Of a stretch of DNA of 52,396 nt, positions 10,044-19,410 are shown in pieces. The notes beneath the pieces are model-generated. The model did no database searches. It worked only from the letters and a program-made list of their open reading frames with translations, and was not told the origin of the DNA. The first letter of the stretch is position 1. Every line of letters starts with the position of its first letter. This DNA comes from Candidatus Woesearchaeota archaeon (GTDB taxonomy: Archaea; Nanobdellota; Nanobdellia; SCGC-AAA011-G17; GW2011-AR18), in the NCBI GenBank assembly GCA_018302235.1, contig JAGVZW010000001.1, positions 1-52,396 of the forward strand. The letters are read 5' to 3'. The position numbers were made by a program, and so were the translations under genes.

Positions 10044-10655
10044 ATGAGATTAAAAGCAATAGGGTCATTAATTACTGGAATTCTTTTATTAATTTTAGGA
10101 ATTATTTTAACAATTACCTTGAATTCACCAAAATCACTTATCCTTTCAGGAATAGGAATATTAACAATTTTATTTGCATTATTACAATTCAAACTTGCAA
10201 AAAAGTCTATCAAGGACAACTATAAGATTTATAAATTATATCTATTTCTTATTTATATGAATTATGAAGAAATGTTAGATCAAGGCATGAAAGCATTGCC
10301 AGAGAAAATAGTAAAAACTGAAAGATTTGAAATACCAAAGGTTAAGGGCCATATACAAGGCAATAAGACAATAATAACTAATTTTTATCAGATTGTGCAA
10401 GCGTTTAGAAGAGAAGAAGAGCATTTTTTAAAGTATTTGTTAAGAGAATTAGCTACTCCTGGGAAATTAGAGGGAACACTGTTAATAATCGGGAGAAAGA
10501 TTTCGTCTACATTGATTAATCAAAAAATTAAACAATATGCACATACTTATGTTCTTTGTTTCACATGCGGTAAACCAGATACACAGATAATAGTTAAAGA
10601 AGGAAAAACATTATTGAAGTGTACAGCTTGTGGTGCACAAATACCAATAAAATGA
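10044..10655 (+). CDS. Translation initiation factor aIF2 beta; ORF carries an in-frame N-terminal membrane extension (likely aIF2-beta start at 10257)
   Basis: From MNYEEMLDQGMKALPEK: KGHIQGNKTIITNF, LKYLLRELATPGKLEG, zinc CFTCGKPDT...LLKCTACGA; upstream 71 codons encode two TM helices. Confidence 0.85.
   Translation: MRLKAIGSLITGILLLILGIILTITLNSPKSLILSGIGILTILFALLQFKLAKKSIKDNYKIYKLYLFLIYMNYEEMLDQGMKALPEKIVKTERFEIPKVKGHIQGNKTIITNFYQIVQAFRREEEHFLKYLLRELATPGKLEGTLLIIGRKISSTLINQKIKQYAHTYVLCFTCGKPDTQIIVKEGKTLLKCTACGAQIPIK
10229..10239 (+). promoter_or_regulatory. Candidate TATA box for aIF2-beta inside upstream ORF
   Basis: tttataaatta about 25 nt before ATG 10257. Confidence 0.45.
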
Positions 10656-10951
10656 AATTCTATGTAAAGATTCATAAATCGAAAATAAGCTGTGTTGCAG
10701 CTATTGCAGACGAGTTGATAATAGGAAAAACATTCAAAGGCGAGAATAATACAAAAATAACAGTTTCAGAATTCTTTTATAAAGGGGAGTTATACCCTGA
10801 AGATAAAGTAATAGGAATACTTAAAGAATTTTTGAATTTGAATATTATTGGAGAAAATATAGTAGGTTTAGCAAAAAGATTAAACCTTATAAATGAGAAG
10901 GATATCATTTATTTTGAAAATGCCCCACATTGTCAAATCTACTGCGTCTAA
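10652..10951 (+). CDS. DUF424 family protein
   Basis: KFYVKIHKS...ADELIIGKTF...VSEFFYKGEL...GLAKRLNLI...NAPHCQ; ATGA overlap with aIF2-beta. Confidence 0.78.
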   Translation: MKFYVKIHKSKISCVAAIADELIIGKTFKGENNTKITVSEFFYKGELYPEDKVIGILKEFLNLNIIGENIVGLAKRLNLINEKDIIYFENAPHCQIYCV

Positions 10952-11243
10952 ACATTGTATGTATTATGAAGCAAAAATACAATTAAGACCATATAAACAA
11001 GCAATTTATGATTTTATATATCAACAAATTAAAAAATATCCTCAGATTTGGATTTCAAAAGAAGAAAAAGAAAAAACAGGAATAGATATATATATTTCTT
11101 CACAAAAATTTGCTCGATGTACTTTAGCTCCAAAAATAAAAAAAATTTTCAAGGCAAATGTTATAATTTCAAAACAAATTTATGGTATACATAGAGACAA
11201 ACAAAGACCTATTTATCGTGCAACTGTTTTAATTAGAACTTAA
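10920..11243 (+). CDS. NMD3-like protein, C-terminal core only
   Basis: YYEAKIQLRP...TGIDIYISSQKFARCTLAPKIKKIFKANVIISKQIYGIHRDKQRPIYRATVLIRT matches archaeal NMD3 core pattern; no zinc-ribbon region. Confidence 0.6.
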   Translation: MPHIVKSTASKHCMYYEAKIQLRPYKQAIYDFIYQQIKKYPQIWISKEEKEKTGIDIYISSQKFARCTLAPKIKKIFKANVIISKQIYGIHRDKQRPIYRATVLIRT

Positions 11244-11284
11244 ATTCTCACTAGAATAAATTAACCACATAGGACGATTTAAAA

Positions 11285-12667
11285 CTATTTATCGAATACA
11301 CTTCTGAAATAACTAGTATCTAATCTACTAAATCCTAAATCAATATCAACACCACTTCGCATTAATTCTCTTAAATAGTTACCAGATTCTTTATTATTCC
11401 ACCATTCATTACCATATTTTTTCTTTAAAATATTAATTAATTCAAATACCCTGACAGAAGCAATTATATAACTTGGACAATAAATGATTTCTTCTGGTAA
11501 AATATGGTGTAATAACCAATAATTCCCATTTAAATCCACACCCATATACTCTTTAATTAATTCTGAGTATCTAGAAGAAATCTCATCAAACTTAATCTTT
11601 CCCTCCCAATATTCTATTTTTACTAAAGAATTTGGAACATAAAACGCTAAAAAATACATTTCGTTTAGCTTTCTTCTCTTATCTAACAAATTAATATCTA
11701 AATTATATTTATTTAAAAAAAATTTATCAAAAAATATATTCTCAGTTAAAATTGAAAAAACCTCAGCAACAGAGTTAGGAACAAAACTTCTTTTCCACCA
11801 TAAAGGATTATCCATTACATCAAAATGTACAGCATGCCCTAATTCATGAAATACTGAAGAAAAATCATTTATTCCATTCTCTTTCTTATACATAATCCTA
11901 ACATCTTTTCCGGGATCAATACCAAAACAACAAGCTGTAGCAGTCTTATTCCTTCTATTTTTATTATCAATCTTTATTTTTTTCAAATCAAAACCCATTT
12001 TTTTAAAAACTTGAGTACATTCTTTAACTGGATCATTTTTTATATTGAAATCATCAAACAAAACATTCCTAACATAATACAAATCATCATAATATTCAAA
12101 TGGCTTATTGAATTTTTCCTGCATAAATTTCTCTATTTCCTTATTAAATTGCTTTTTAACATTTAATTCATTTATAATTCTCTTTAAATTATTTTTACTT
12201 AAAAAATTCTGTTCACAATAAGAATCAACTACATTTAGATTATATTTATCATATTCTCTAACTACTATATCTGTTCTTTTTTTTACATTAGCTTTTAATT
12301 TTACAGATTTCTTTAAAAAATCATCAAAAACATCTTTTCTTAATTTAGGATCTTTAGAATTACTAGCAAACTGCCTCCAACTGCTCCAATTACAATATTT
12401 ATTCTTAATTACCTTATTCCTATTCTTATAAAACTCAATGTTTAATTCTCCTAATTTATCACTTAAGCTCAAATCTAAACAATTCAAAAATAAACTTCTA
12501 TCTACTTTATTTTTTAAAACCTCTTGGCTTAGACCAGTTAAATTCTTATCTAATTTTTTAATTAATTTTTCATCATACTTTAAACCAGCATTCATTTTAT
12601 ATTCTTGAATACCCCTCTTGACCATCACATTTCTTAATTCTTTATCCCATTTTTTTTCATTAAACAT
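11285..12667 (-). CDS. M3-like metallopeptidase (oligoendopeptidase-type)
   Basis: FHELGHAVHFD zinc site in a helical 460 aa protein. Confidence 0.75.
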   Translation of the reverse strand: MFNEKKWDKELRNVMVKRGIQEYKMNAGLKYDEKLIKKLDKNLTGLSQEVLKNKVDRSLFLNCLDLSLSDKLGELNIEFYKNRNKVIKNKYCNWSSWRQFASNSKDPKLRKDVFDDFLKKSVKLKANVKKRTDIVVREYDKYNLNVVDSYCEQNFLSKNNLKRIINELNVKKQFNKEIEKFMQEKFNKPFEYYDDLYYVRNVLFDDFNIKNDPVKECTQVFKKMGFDLKKIKIDNKNRRNKTATACCFGIDPGKDVRIMYKKENGINDFSSVFHELGHAVHFDVMDNPLWWKRSFVPNSVAEVFSILTENIFFDKFFLNKYNLDINLLDKRRKLNEMYFLAFYVPNSLVKIEYWEGKIKFDEISSRYSELIKEYMGVDLNGNYWLLHHILPEEIIYCPSYIIASVRVFELINILKKKYGNEWWNNKESGNYLRELMRSGVDIDLGFSRLDTSYFRSVFDK

Positions 12668-12824
12668 AAACTAAGAATTTATTAATTATTAATAAAATTA
12701 ATCATAAATCCGTGTGGTCCACAATTTATTTCCCACATTAATTGGTTTGCCGATGTCGTAAACTAATTATAGTTATATTTTCCAGTAAAGAATTCTTTTT
12801 AAAGGATTAAAAGACCTAAAAAAT

Positions 12825-13106
12825 ATGCTTAGAAAATATTATCTTACTGCTATCTTACTTGCAAGCTGTACCAATGTACCAGAAAAACCACGAGAAATAG
12901 AATTAATTCTATCAGAAAAACCAATAAGAGAATATCCATCTAGATTCGGTATAAAAAACGGCGAAAAAATTGATGTGTGGATAAAAGATGAAAAAAACCC
13001 CGCTGGAAATGTATATCTTAGTCCAGAAGAATTATCTAGAAGAATAACAGAATTTGAAAAAAAAAGGACAGCTGAAGATTATAAATTGTTAAAAAGAAAT
13101 AATTAA
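12825..13106 (+). CDS. Putative small lipoprotein
   Basis: Short N-terminal hydrophobic segment with lipobox-like LLASC. Confidence 0.45.
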   Translation: MLRKYYLTAILLASCTNVPEKPREIELILSEKPIREYPSRFGIKNGEKIDVWIKDEKNPAGNVYLSPEELSRRITEFEKKRTAEDYKLLKRNN

Positions 13107-13981
13107 AAAAAATCTTGTTTTATTGCTTTAAGTGTTTTCTCTAAAAATGACTTGGAAATCAAAGCATGCATATTAGCATCCTCAAACATATTATTAGCCC
13201 TAGCAATCACTACCAAACCATCTTCTCTATCTCCATTAGCGACCATAGTAACCCCATCAGTATATAGTTCTCTACCATCAACGTATAATTCCTCAGCATC
13301 AACTCTATGTTCTACAAAATCATCATAGTCATTAATTATATCACTAGCAATCTCTTCTTCTTCTTCTTTCTCACCTATAAATCTCCCTAATATTCTCTGA
13401 AGTTTATCTAAATCCTGCGCAAGTATTACTCTAGAACTAAATTTCTTTTCTACAACAACAGAGTCCATAACAACCTCTCCATCCTTGCTTATTTTTTCCC
13501 CAATCTTAGAAGCTAATCTAACATTTTCTACATCTTCAACCTTTTCTCCGTAAAGACCATATCTATCACTCATTACAGCAAAATTATCTGCCATAAACTG
13601 AGCCCGCTCATCATAGCTTACTAAATCCTCTGCTGCTAATGCAACATCCATATATTCCTCAGAATAACCATTCGCTGTTGATTTTAATTGTCTAGGTAAT
13701 TTTTTGTTCAAAGATTCAATATATTTTTCACATTGTCTACTTTCACTGCCTATACATCTTTTAGCCTTTTTTCCTTCTTTTCTAAAAAAATCTTCATGTT
13801 TTTTATCATATGCAAGAAGACTCTGATATTCCTCTCCAAATTCATTTTTAGCATGTTTTGCATCAGCTAAACCCTCAGCAACAGTTGATACTTCAACACT
13901 ATTATGTGCACTTACAATTGGTACTACACCTAATAACAACATACCCAATAATACGATACTTAATATTCTTTTCATATTCAC
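13103..13981 (-). CDS. Secreted helical protein of unknown function
   Basis: Signal peptide MKRILSIVLLGMLLLGVVPIVSA; acidic helical body. Confidence 0.7.
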   Translation of the reverse strand: MNMKRILSIVLLGMLLLGVVPIVSAHNSVEVSTVAEGLADAKHAKNEFGEEYQSLLAYDKKHEDFFRKEGKKAKRCIGSESRQCEKYIESLNKKLPRQLKSTANGYSEEYMDVALAAEDLVSYDERAQFMADNFAVMSDRYGLYGEKVEDVENVRLASKIGEKISKDGEVVMDSVVVEKKFSSRVILAQDLDKLQRILGRFIGEKEEEEEIASDIINDYDDFVEHRVDAEELYVDGRELYTDGVTMVANGDREDGLVVIARANNMFEDANMHALISKSFLEKTLKAIKQDFF

Positions 13982-14059
13982 TCCTCCGTAATTACATAGA
14001 ACTCTTTTTTTATTTTACAACTTAAAAAAATTTATAAGCTTAGCGATTGCATATAATAA

Positions 14060-15172
14060 CTATTCCAAAACATATCTTAAAATAGCTACTATTCCACCCA
14101 ATGCCTTTATCTGCATACCATGTTCATTATCCACAGAAATAAGATGAAATTCAGCATTACTTTTATCAGCTAAATCCTCCATCTCATCAGCAATACCCTC
14201 ATCAAAATCCTCTGAAATTAACAATTTTTCTACAGCACCCCATTCCAATGCCTTTTTAACATCATTAAGGCCATAAATTGCCTTACCATCATTTTTAGCC
14301 AATAAATCAAAAAATTCAGATGTAATCTCTTTTTCTTTAATCATATCAGCTTCAGCTAAAACATCCCTGCTCTTTTCAACTAACTCTCTCAATCCAAACT
14401 CACCTGTATAACTCAAATCCTTTATTGTCAAAACCCTCTTCTTTATCTCATTATTTACCAAACTATCATTAATAAAATGCTCTTTAGTCATTCCAGGTCC
14501 TCCTATTAAAACACCCATTAAGTCCTTATTATTCAAAAATTCCTCATTTACCACAGCAGCTATTCTTTTATAGAACTCATGCGCTGCCTCTTCTCTTAAT
14601 CTTGCAAAACGTGTTTGAGATTGGCCCCCTGTCTTAAATTTTCCAGGAACATTTGAAGTCATCTCCTTTAAAACAATAATCTTAGTACCTTTTAGTAAAC
14701 CAACACATCCATCTCTATTATCCATAACAATCAAACCATAGACCTCTTCATGCTCAATCATAAGCTCTAATTCATCCAAAACAAAAACATGATCACATCT
14801 ATATAATCTCATATTTAACGGTAATGGGGGTTCAATACTCCAAACCTGAACATCGCTCTTTCCCTCCTGTCCAGAAATATTACCAGAAAAAACAACTAAC
14901 CCATTCTGCGGGGTTTGTTTAAACAACCTAAGATGTCTAATCATTCTTTCCAAAGCATCAATAACATTCTTCCTGTTATTCTTATCCTTAATATTATTAG
15001 CAGTTCCTTGCTCCTGAATTAAATGCGCAATAATTTTATTTAAATCATAATCTGCTGGGACATAAACACTAACCAATTCAGTATGTCTCCCCCTATATTT
15101 TTTTAAACTATTAATAAACTTTCTTAGTTTATGCCTTTTTTCTCTATCTATTTTTTGTAAATCATAACTCAT
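14060..15172 (-). CDS. prf1: Peptide chain release factor aRF1
   Basis: GGQ loop KTGGQSQTRFARLREEAAHEFYKR, NIKD (NIKS position), YRCDHVF (YxCxxxF). Confidence 0.95.
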   Translation of the reverse strand: MSYDLQKIDREKRHKLRKFINSLKKYRGRHTELVSVYVPADYDLNKIIAHLIQEQGTANNIKDKNNRKNVIDALERMIRHLRLFKQTPQNGLVVFSGNISGQEGKSDVQVWSIEPPLPLNMRLYRCDHVFVLDELELMIEHEEVYGLIVMDNRDGCVGLLKGTKIIVLKEMTSNVPGKFKTGGQSQTRFARLREEAAHEFYKRIAAVVNEEFLNNKDLMGVLIGGPGMTKEHFINDSLVNNEIKKRVLTIKDLSYTGEFGLRELVEKSRDVLAEADMIKEKEITSEFFDLLAKNDGKAIYGLNDVKKALEWGAVEKLLISEDFDEGIADEMEDLADKSNAEFHLISVDNEHGMQIKALGGIVAILRYVLE

Positions 15173-17550
15173 ATCTTCACCAACATATGATCTCCATAAA
15201 CCACCCTTTTAATATTATGCATTTCTACTAAATCCCTTTCTAAATCCATCATAGATTCATACATAACAACCTCGCTAACAGGATCCTTCAAACTTAAACC
15301 ATTATCTCTTTTAGATTTCCAGATTAAACCATTCAAATCCTCAATATCCTTGGTTTGAAAAACAACAGTTTCAAGCCCTTCATATTTAGGAAAAGGCACG
15401 AAATGAATATCCTTTTTATACAATTCAAAATAAATCTTATATGTTATTATAGGTATTATTGGTGCAAAACATTCCAATAATCTTTTTAACACAACATATA
15501 ATGTATACCCTGCACCATCTCTTTCTTCCCTAGTAAATCTTCCATCCGTATTATATACCCTTTTCTTAACCAGCTCAATATAATGCGAAGCAAATGTTTC
15601 CCATAAAAAATGTTTTAATTTAATCACAGAATTATGAAAATCATAAGAATCATAATGTTCTCCACTTTCCTTCACTAAATTATTTATTTCAGATAATATC
15701 CATTTATCAGCAGCAAGTAATCTTTTCCTTTTTTCATTAAACTCAAACATACATACAAACTTAGCAACATTCCACAGCTTAGTTATAGATTTAGCAGCCC
15801 CTTCTATTCTCTCAAAACTGCACCTAAAATCAATCTGCGTTAAATTACCCTCTATTGCACACCATAATCTCAAAGCTTCTGCACCATATTTATCCAAAAC
15901 AATCTTAGGATCAATAACATTACCCACACTTTTACTCATCTTATGACCAGCATCATCAAGAATATGTTGATGAATCCAAACATCTTTAAAAACTAACTTT
16001 CCAGTTAACAAATAATCCTTTAATATAGTATAGTATAACCAAGTTCTAACAATCTCCTTACCTTGTGGCCTTAAAGAACAAGGAAATGCCCTTTTAAAAA
16101 AACTCTGATCCCTTTCATAACCCAATATATACAGGGGTGAAATAGAAGAATCAAACCAAGTATCAAATACCCTCTCCTCTCCCCTAAACCTATTTGAACC
16201 ACATTTACACCCCTTAATTAATGGTTTCTCCTTCCACGGTTTATAATATCTCCCTTTTTTAGGTACAATTGCCAATCCACATTCATCACAATACCACAAA
16301 GGAATCTCAGTTGCATAGTATCTTCTCCTAGAAATTGGCCAATCTATATTCACAGAATTTATCCAATCAAGTAATATCTGCCTACTGGATTCATCATAAA
16401 AATTAATCCTCTTTTGTAATTTTAAAATATCTTTTTTAAACTCGACTTGCTTAACATAAAACTCTGGCATAGCTATAAATTCAATTTGATCCCTGCTTCT
16501 TTCACAAATAGGAACACTGTGTATAAATTTTTCTTGTCTTTCTAATAATCCATGTTCTTCTATTAGTTCAACTATTTTTTGCCTTGCCTCTTTTGTTTTT
16601 AATCCCTTTAATACCCCAGCATTATCATTCATCCTTCCATCTATGTCAATAGCCATTTTAGGTTCAATATTCATCTCTCTTAGAAATCTAACCGCATCTT
16701 GATCCCCAGCACTTCTGCTCATAAAAACTAGACCTGTACCAAAGTTAGGATCAGCAGAAGTGTGTTCAATTATAGGAACTTCTATATTAAAAATCGGTGT
16801 AATCGCACTCTTCCCCTTTAGATGTTTATACCTTTTATCTTTAGGATTATAAATTATCAAAGCAGCAGTACAAAGTAATTCCGGTCTTGTTGTAGCAATT
16901 ATAGCATATTCATCAGTTTCTTTGATTTTAAATCTTACAAGATTAAGACTTGTTTCTACATCACTCCTTAAAATCTCAGAATCTGCTAATGTAGTTCTAC
17001 ATCCAGGACACCAATTATTTATTCTATTATCTTCATATATTAACCCTTTTTTCCACATATCAATAAAAGTTGCTTGTGTTAATGTCCTATAATCATCAGA
17101 ATCAGTTAAATATACATCTCCAACATCTGTTCCAGTTTCCCATGAATTAAAACAAATACCACATCTGAAAAATGTCTCAATCGATACTGAACTTGCTTCT
17201 TCTAAAATCTTTTTACACATCTCAATAAAGTCTTCTCTTTTTAGCTGATGTGCCTTAACATTAAACTTTTTTTCAGCTGCCATTTCTATTGGCAAACCAT
17301 TTCTATCTATACCTAATGGAAACAAAACTTCATAACCATTCATCCGTTTATACCTTGCTATCATATCCATAATAACATAAGTGCAAGCATGTCCCATATG
17401 AACTGGAGTATTTACATAAGGCGGCGGAGTATCTATAGAATAAATCTTTTTTTTAGTCTTAAGATGAAAAACATATTTTTGTTCTTCCTTCCATCTTTTA
17501 ATTATCTCATTCTCATTCTCTTTACTCCATTTCTTCTCCTCAAGCATCAA
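15169..17550 (-). CDS. valS: Valyl-tRNA synthetase
   Basis: PPPYVNTPVHMGHACTY, GIDRNGLPIE, DDAGHKMSKSVGNVIDP. Confidence 0.94.
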   Translation of the reverse strand: MMLEEKKWSKENENEIIKRWKEEQKYVFHLKTKKKIYSIDTPPPYVNTPVHMGHACTYVIMDMIARYKRMNGYEVLFPLGIDRNGLPIEMAAEKKFNVKAHQLKREDFIEMCKKILEEASSVSIETFFRCGICFNSWETGTDVGDVYLTDSDDYRTLTQATFIDMWKKGLIYEDNRINNWCPGCRTTLADSEILRSDVETSLNLVRFKIKETDEYAIIATTRPELLCTAALIIYNPKDKRYKHLKGKSAITPIFNIEVPIIEHTSADPNFGTGLVFMSRSAGDQDAVRFLREMNIEPKMAIDIDGRMNDNAGVLKGLKTKEARQKIVELIEEHGLLERQEKFIHSVPICERSRDQIEFIAMPEFYVKQVEFKKDILKLQKRINFYDESSRQILLDWINSVNIDWPISRRRYYATEIPLWYCDECGLAIVPKKGRYYKPWKEKPLIKGCKCGSNRFRGEERVFDTWFDSSISPLYILGYERDQSFFKRAFPCSLRPQGKEIVRTWLYYTILKDYLLTGKLVFKDVWIHQHILDDAGHKMSKSVGNVIDPKIVLDKYGAEALRLWCAIEGNLTQIDFRCSFERIEGAAKSITKLWNVAKFVCMFEFNEKRKRLLAADKWILSEINNLVKESGEHYDSYDFHNSVIKLKHFLWETFASHYIELVKKRVYNTDGRFTREERDGAGYTLYVVLKRLLECFAPIIPIITYKIYFELYKKDIHFVPFPKYEGLETVVFQTKDIEDLNGLIWKSKRDNGLSLKDPVSEVVMYESMMDLERDLVEMHNIKRVVYGDHMLVKI

Positions 17551-17703
17551 GCTTCAAAAAATTAAAAACTATATAAAATTAACTTATAGCAAATATCAAT
17601 TAAATATAATTAAAATCTTTACATATTACAAACACTAAGATTTCTTAAAACCAAAAATTAAAAAATTAATAGTTTTTATAAATATTTTCAAATTATTAAC
17701 CAT

Positions 17704-17979
17704 ATGAAAAACCAAGATATAAAAAAAGAAGCGCTTTCTCAAATGAATAGCTTATTCAAAGAAACAAATAATAACACAGAAAAAAGATATCTTGAATTAA
17801 TACAAAAAATATCAAAAAAAACCAACACACATATACCAAAAGAGATTAAACGAAAATTCTGCAAACATTGTTTAACAATCTACACATCAACAAATTCCAC
17901 CAGAAGAATAAAAAATAATAAAATAATAATAACATGCAAAAAATGTAACTCAATAAAAAGAATAATTACCAAAAAGTAG
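17704..17979 (+). CDS. RNase P protein subunit Rpr2/Rpp21-like (component 4)
   Basis: IPKEIKRKFCKHCLTIY...CKKCNSIKR zinc ribbon, small basic protein. Confidence 0.75.
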   Translation: MKNQDIKKEALSQMNSLFKETNNNTEKRYLELIQKISKKTNTHIPKEIKRKFCKHCLTIYTSTNSTRRIKNNKIIITCKKCNSIKRIITKK

Positions 17980-18023
17980 TTATATAACAAAAGATTTATA
18001 AAACCTTTGACTATAAAAATATT

Positions 18024-18923
18024 ATGCCCGAATTTGAATTTAATGGAAAAAAACAAAACATTCAATTAATAAAAGAAATATGTTTAGAAAAAACTGCTAG
18101 AGAGATTGCCATTAAAAACAAAGAAAAAGCATTTGATATACTAACCCGTACATCCTCATTATTTTCCCAAAAAGACCATATTACTCTTACAAAAACAGAA
18201 AAAAGATACCGTCCTTTTTGGAGTATACATGCAGAAAATTATCTAGAATATAAAAGACAAAATAATTACAGATTTAATGTAGAGCCTGAAGTAAGATCTG
18301 TAAAGATAAACAACAAAACATTTGAGATTAACCCAAATATGCCAATATGTGAGATCCAAGGCGAAGATCATTGTATAGAAAAGCACAAAAAACATATCGA
18401 ACAATCAGCTACTGAAGAAGAAATAAAAGATCTAAAAGATTATCTTAAATATGAAACATCATCAATAACATCTTTAAATTCCCTAAACAAAAAAGATTCA
18501 AAGGTATTTAGCCCAACAATAAGGGCATCATACATAGTTAGAAATATTCTAAAAGAAATAATTAAACCATTTCATGCTGATATTATTATACAAGAAAAAA
18601 TAGAAATAAAAGAATTAACATTATATCTAATACCATCATATGCCTTTGAATTTTTAAATAAAAAAAATGAAAAGAGAAGAGTTCTAGAGATAAATGCTGT
18701 TACAAGTAAAATAACAAAAGGTCCACTAATAGACCAATCAATCTCTGGCTTTGTCTCAGAAAACTTATTATTTGAAATAGGCGCAGAAATAGCATCTATG
18801 ATTATACCAGGTGCAGGTGTTGGTGCCTTAATTGGCAAAGAAATCCATTCAAGAAAAAAGAAAAACGAAGCCATAAAAAAAATGAGACAATCACAAAAAG
18901 CAGCATCTAAAAAATCAACTTAA
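18024..18923 (+). CDS. Hypothetical protein with C-terminal glycine-zipper-like segment
   Basis: EIGAEIASMIIPGAGVGALIGKEIHSRKKK; no recognised family. Confidence 0.6.
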   Translation: MPEFEFNGKKQNIQLIKEICLEKTAREIAIKNKEKAFDILTRTSSLFSQKDHITLTKTEKRYRPFWSIHAENYLEYKRQNNYRFNVEPEVRSVKINNKTFEINPNMPICEIQGEDHCIEKHKKHIEQSATEEEIKDLKDYLKYETSSITSLNSLNKKDSKVFSPTIRASYIVRNILKEIIKPFHADIIIQEKIEIKELTLYLIPSYAFEFLNKKNEKRRVLEINAVTSKITKGPLIDQSISGFVSENLLFEIGAEIASMIIPGAGVGALIGKEIHSRKKKNEAIKKMRQSQKAASKKST

Positions 18924-19315
18924 AGATTATTCCTCAATCTAACCCAATCCTCCTTTATCCATTTTCTTTCTAATCTTTTAAGATACCCGAATCCCCTCTT
19001 CTTCAACTCATTATCAACTGCCTTATTTTGATGAGGATATCTAAACATTCTTTTATGCGGAGAACTAAATCCATGCATATAATGAATCAACTCATGTGCT
19101 AAAGTTAAATCAATAATAAACTCAGGAATCCTTTCATCTTTAAAAGCTCCATTAACAGCAATTTCAGAATCATCATTTAATTTCCTAATGTGACCAAACT
19201 TATTCCTCCAATTGCCTTTAAACCTAACAACAACATTATTCAATTTTTTAACATCTGCAAACAACAAATCCCATATCTTCTCAAATCTTTGATTTAGCCA
19301 CAAATCATCTCTCAT
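18920..19315 (-). CDS. SprT-like zinc metallopeptidase
   Basis: LTLAHELIHYMHGFSSPHKRMFR. Confidence 0.72.
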   Translation of the reverse strand: MRDDLWLNQRFEKIWDLLFADVKKLNNVVVRFKGNWRNKFGHIRKLNDDSEIAVNGAFKDERIPEFIIDLTLAHELIHYMHGFSSPHKRMFRYPHQNKAVDNELKKRGFGYLKRLERKWIKEDWVRLRNNL

Positions 19316-19410
19316 AAAAAAAACAAAAAAGCTAAGTTTAAAAATTTATTCAAATAAAATAACACAAACTCAAAGAAAATTATTTAAATCTTTCCAATTA
19401 AAAAATCAAC

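Noticed and set aside
12711-12724. Palindrome TGTGGTCCACA
   Set aside because: No usable loop for a hairpin, single occurrence noticed; could be chance or a weak regulator site.
14060-15172. Possible stop-codon reassignment suggested by NIKD in aRF1
   Set aside because: TAA, TAG and TGA all end well-supported genes in this window, so the standard code is the simplest reading.
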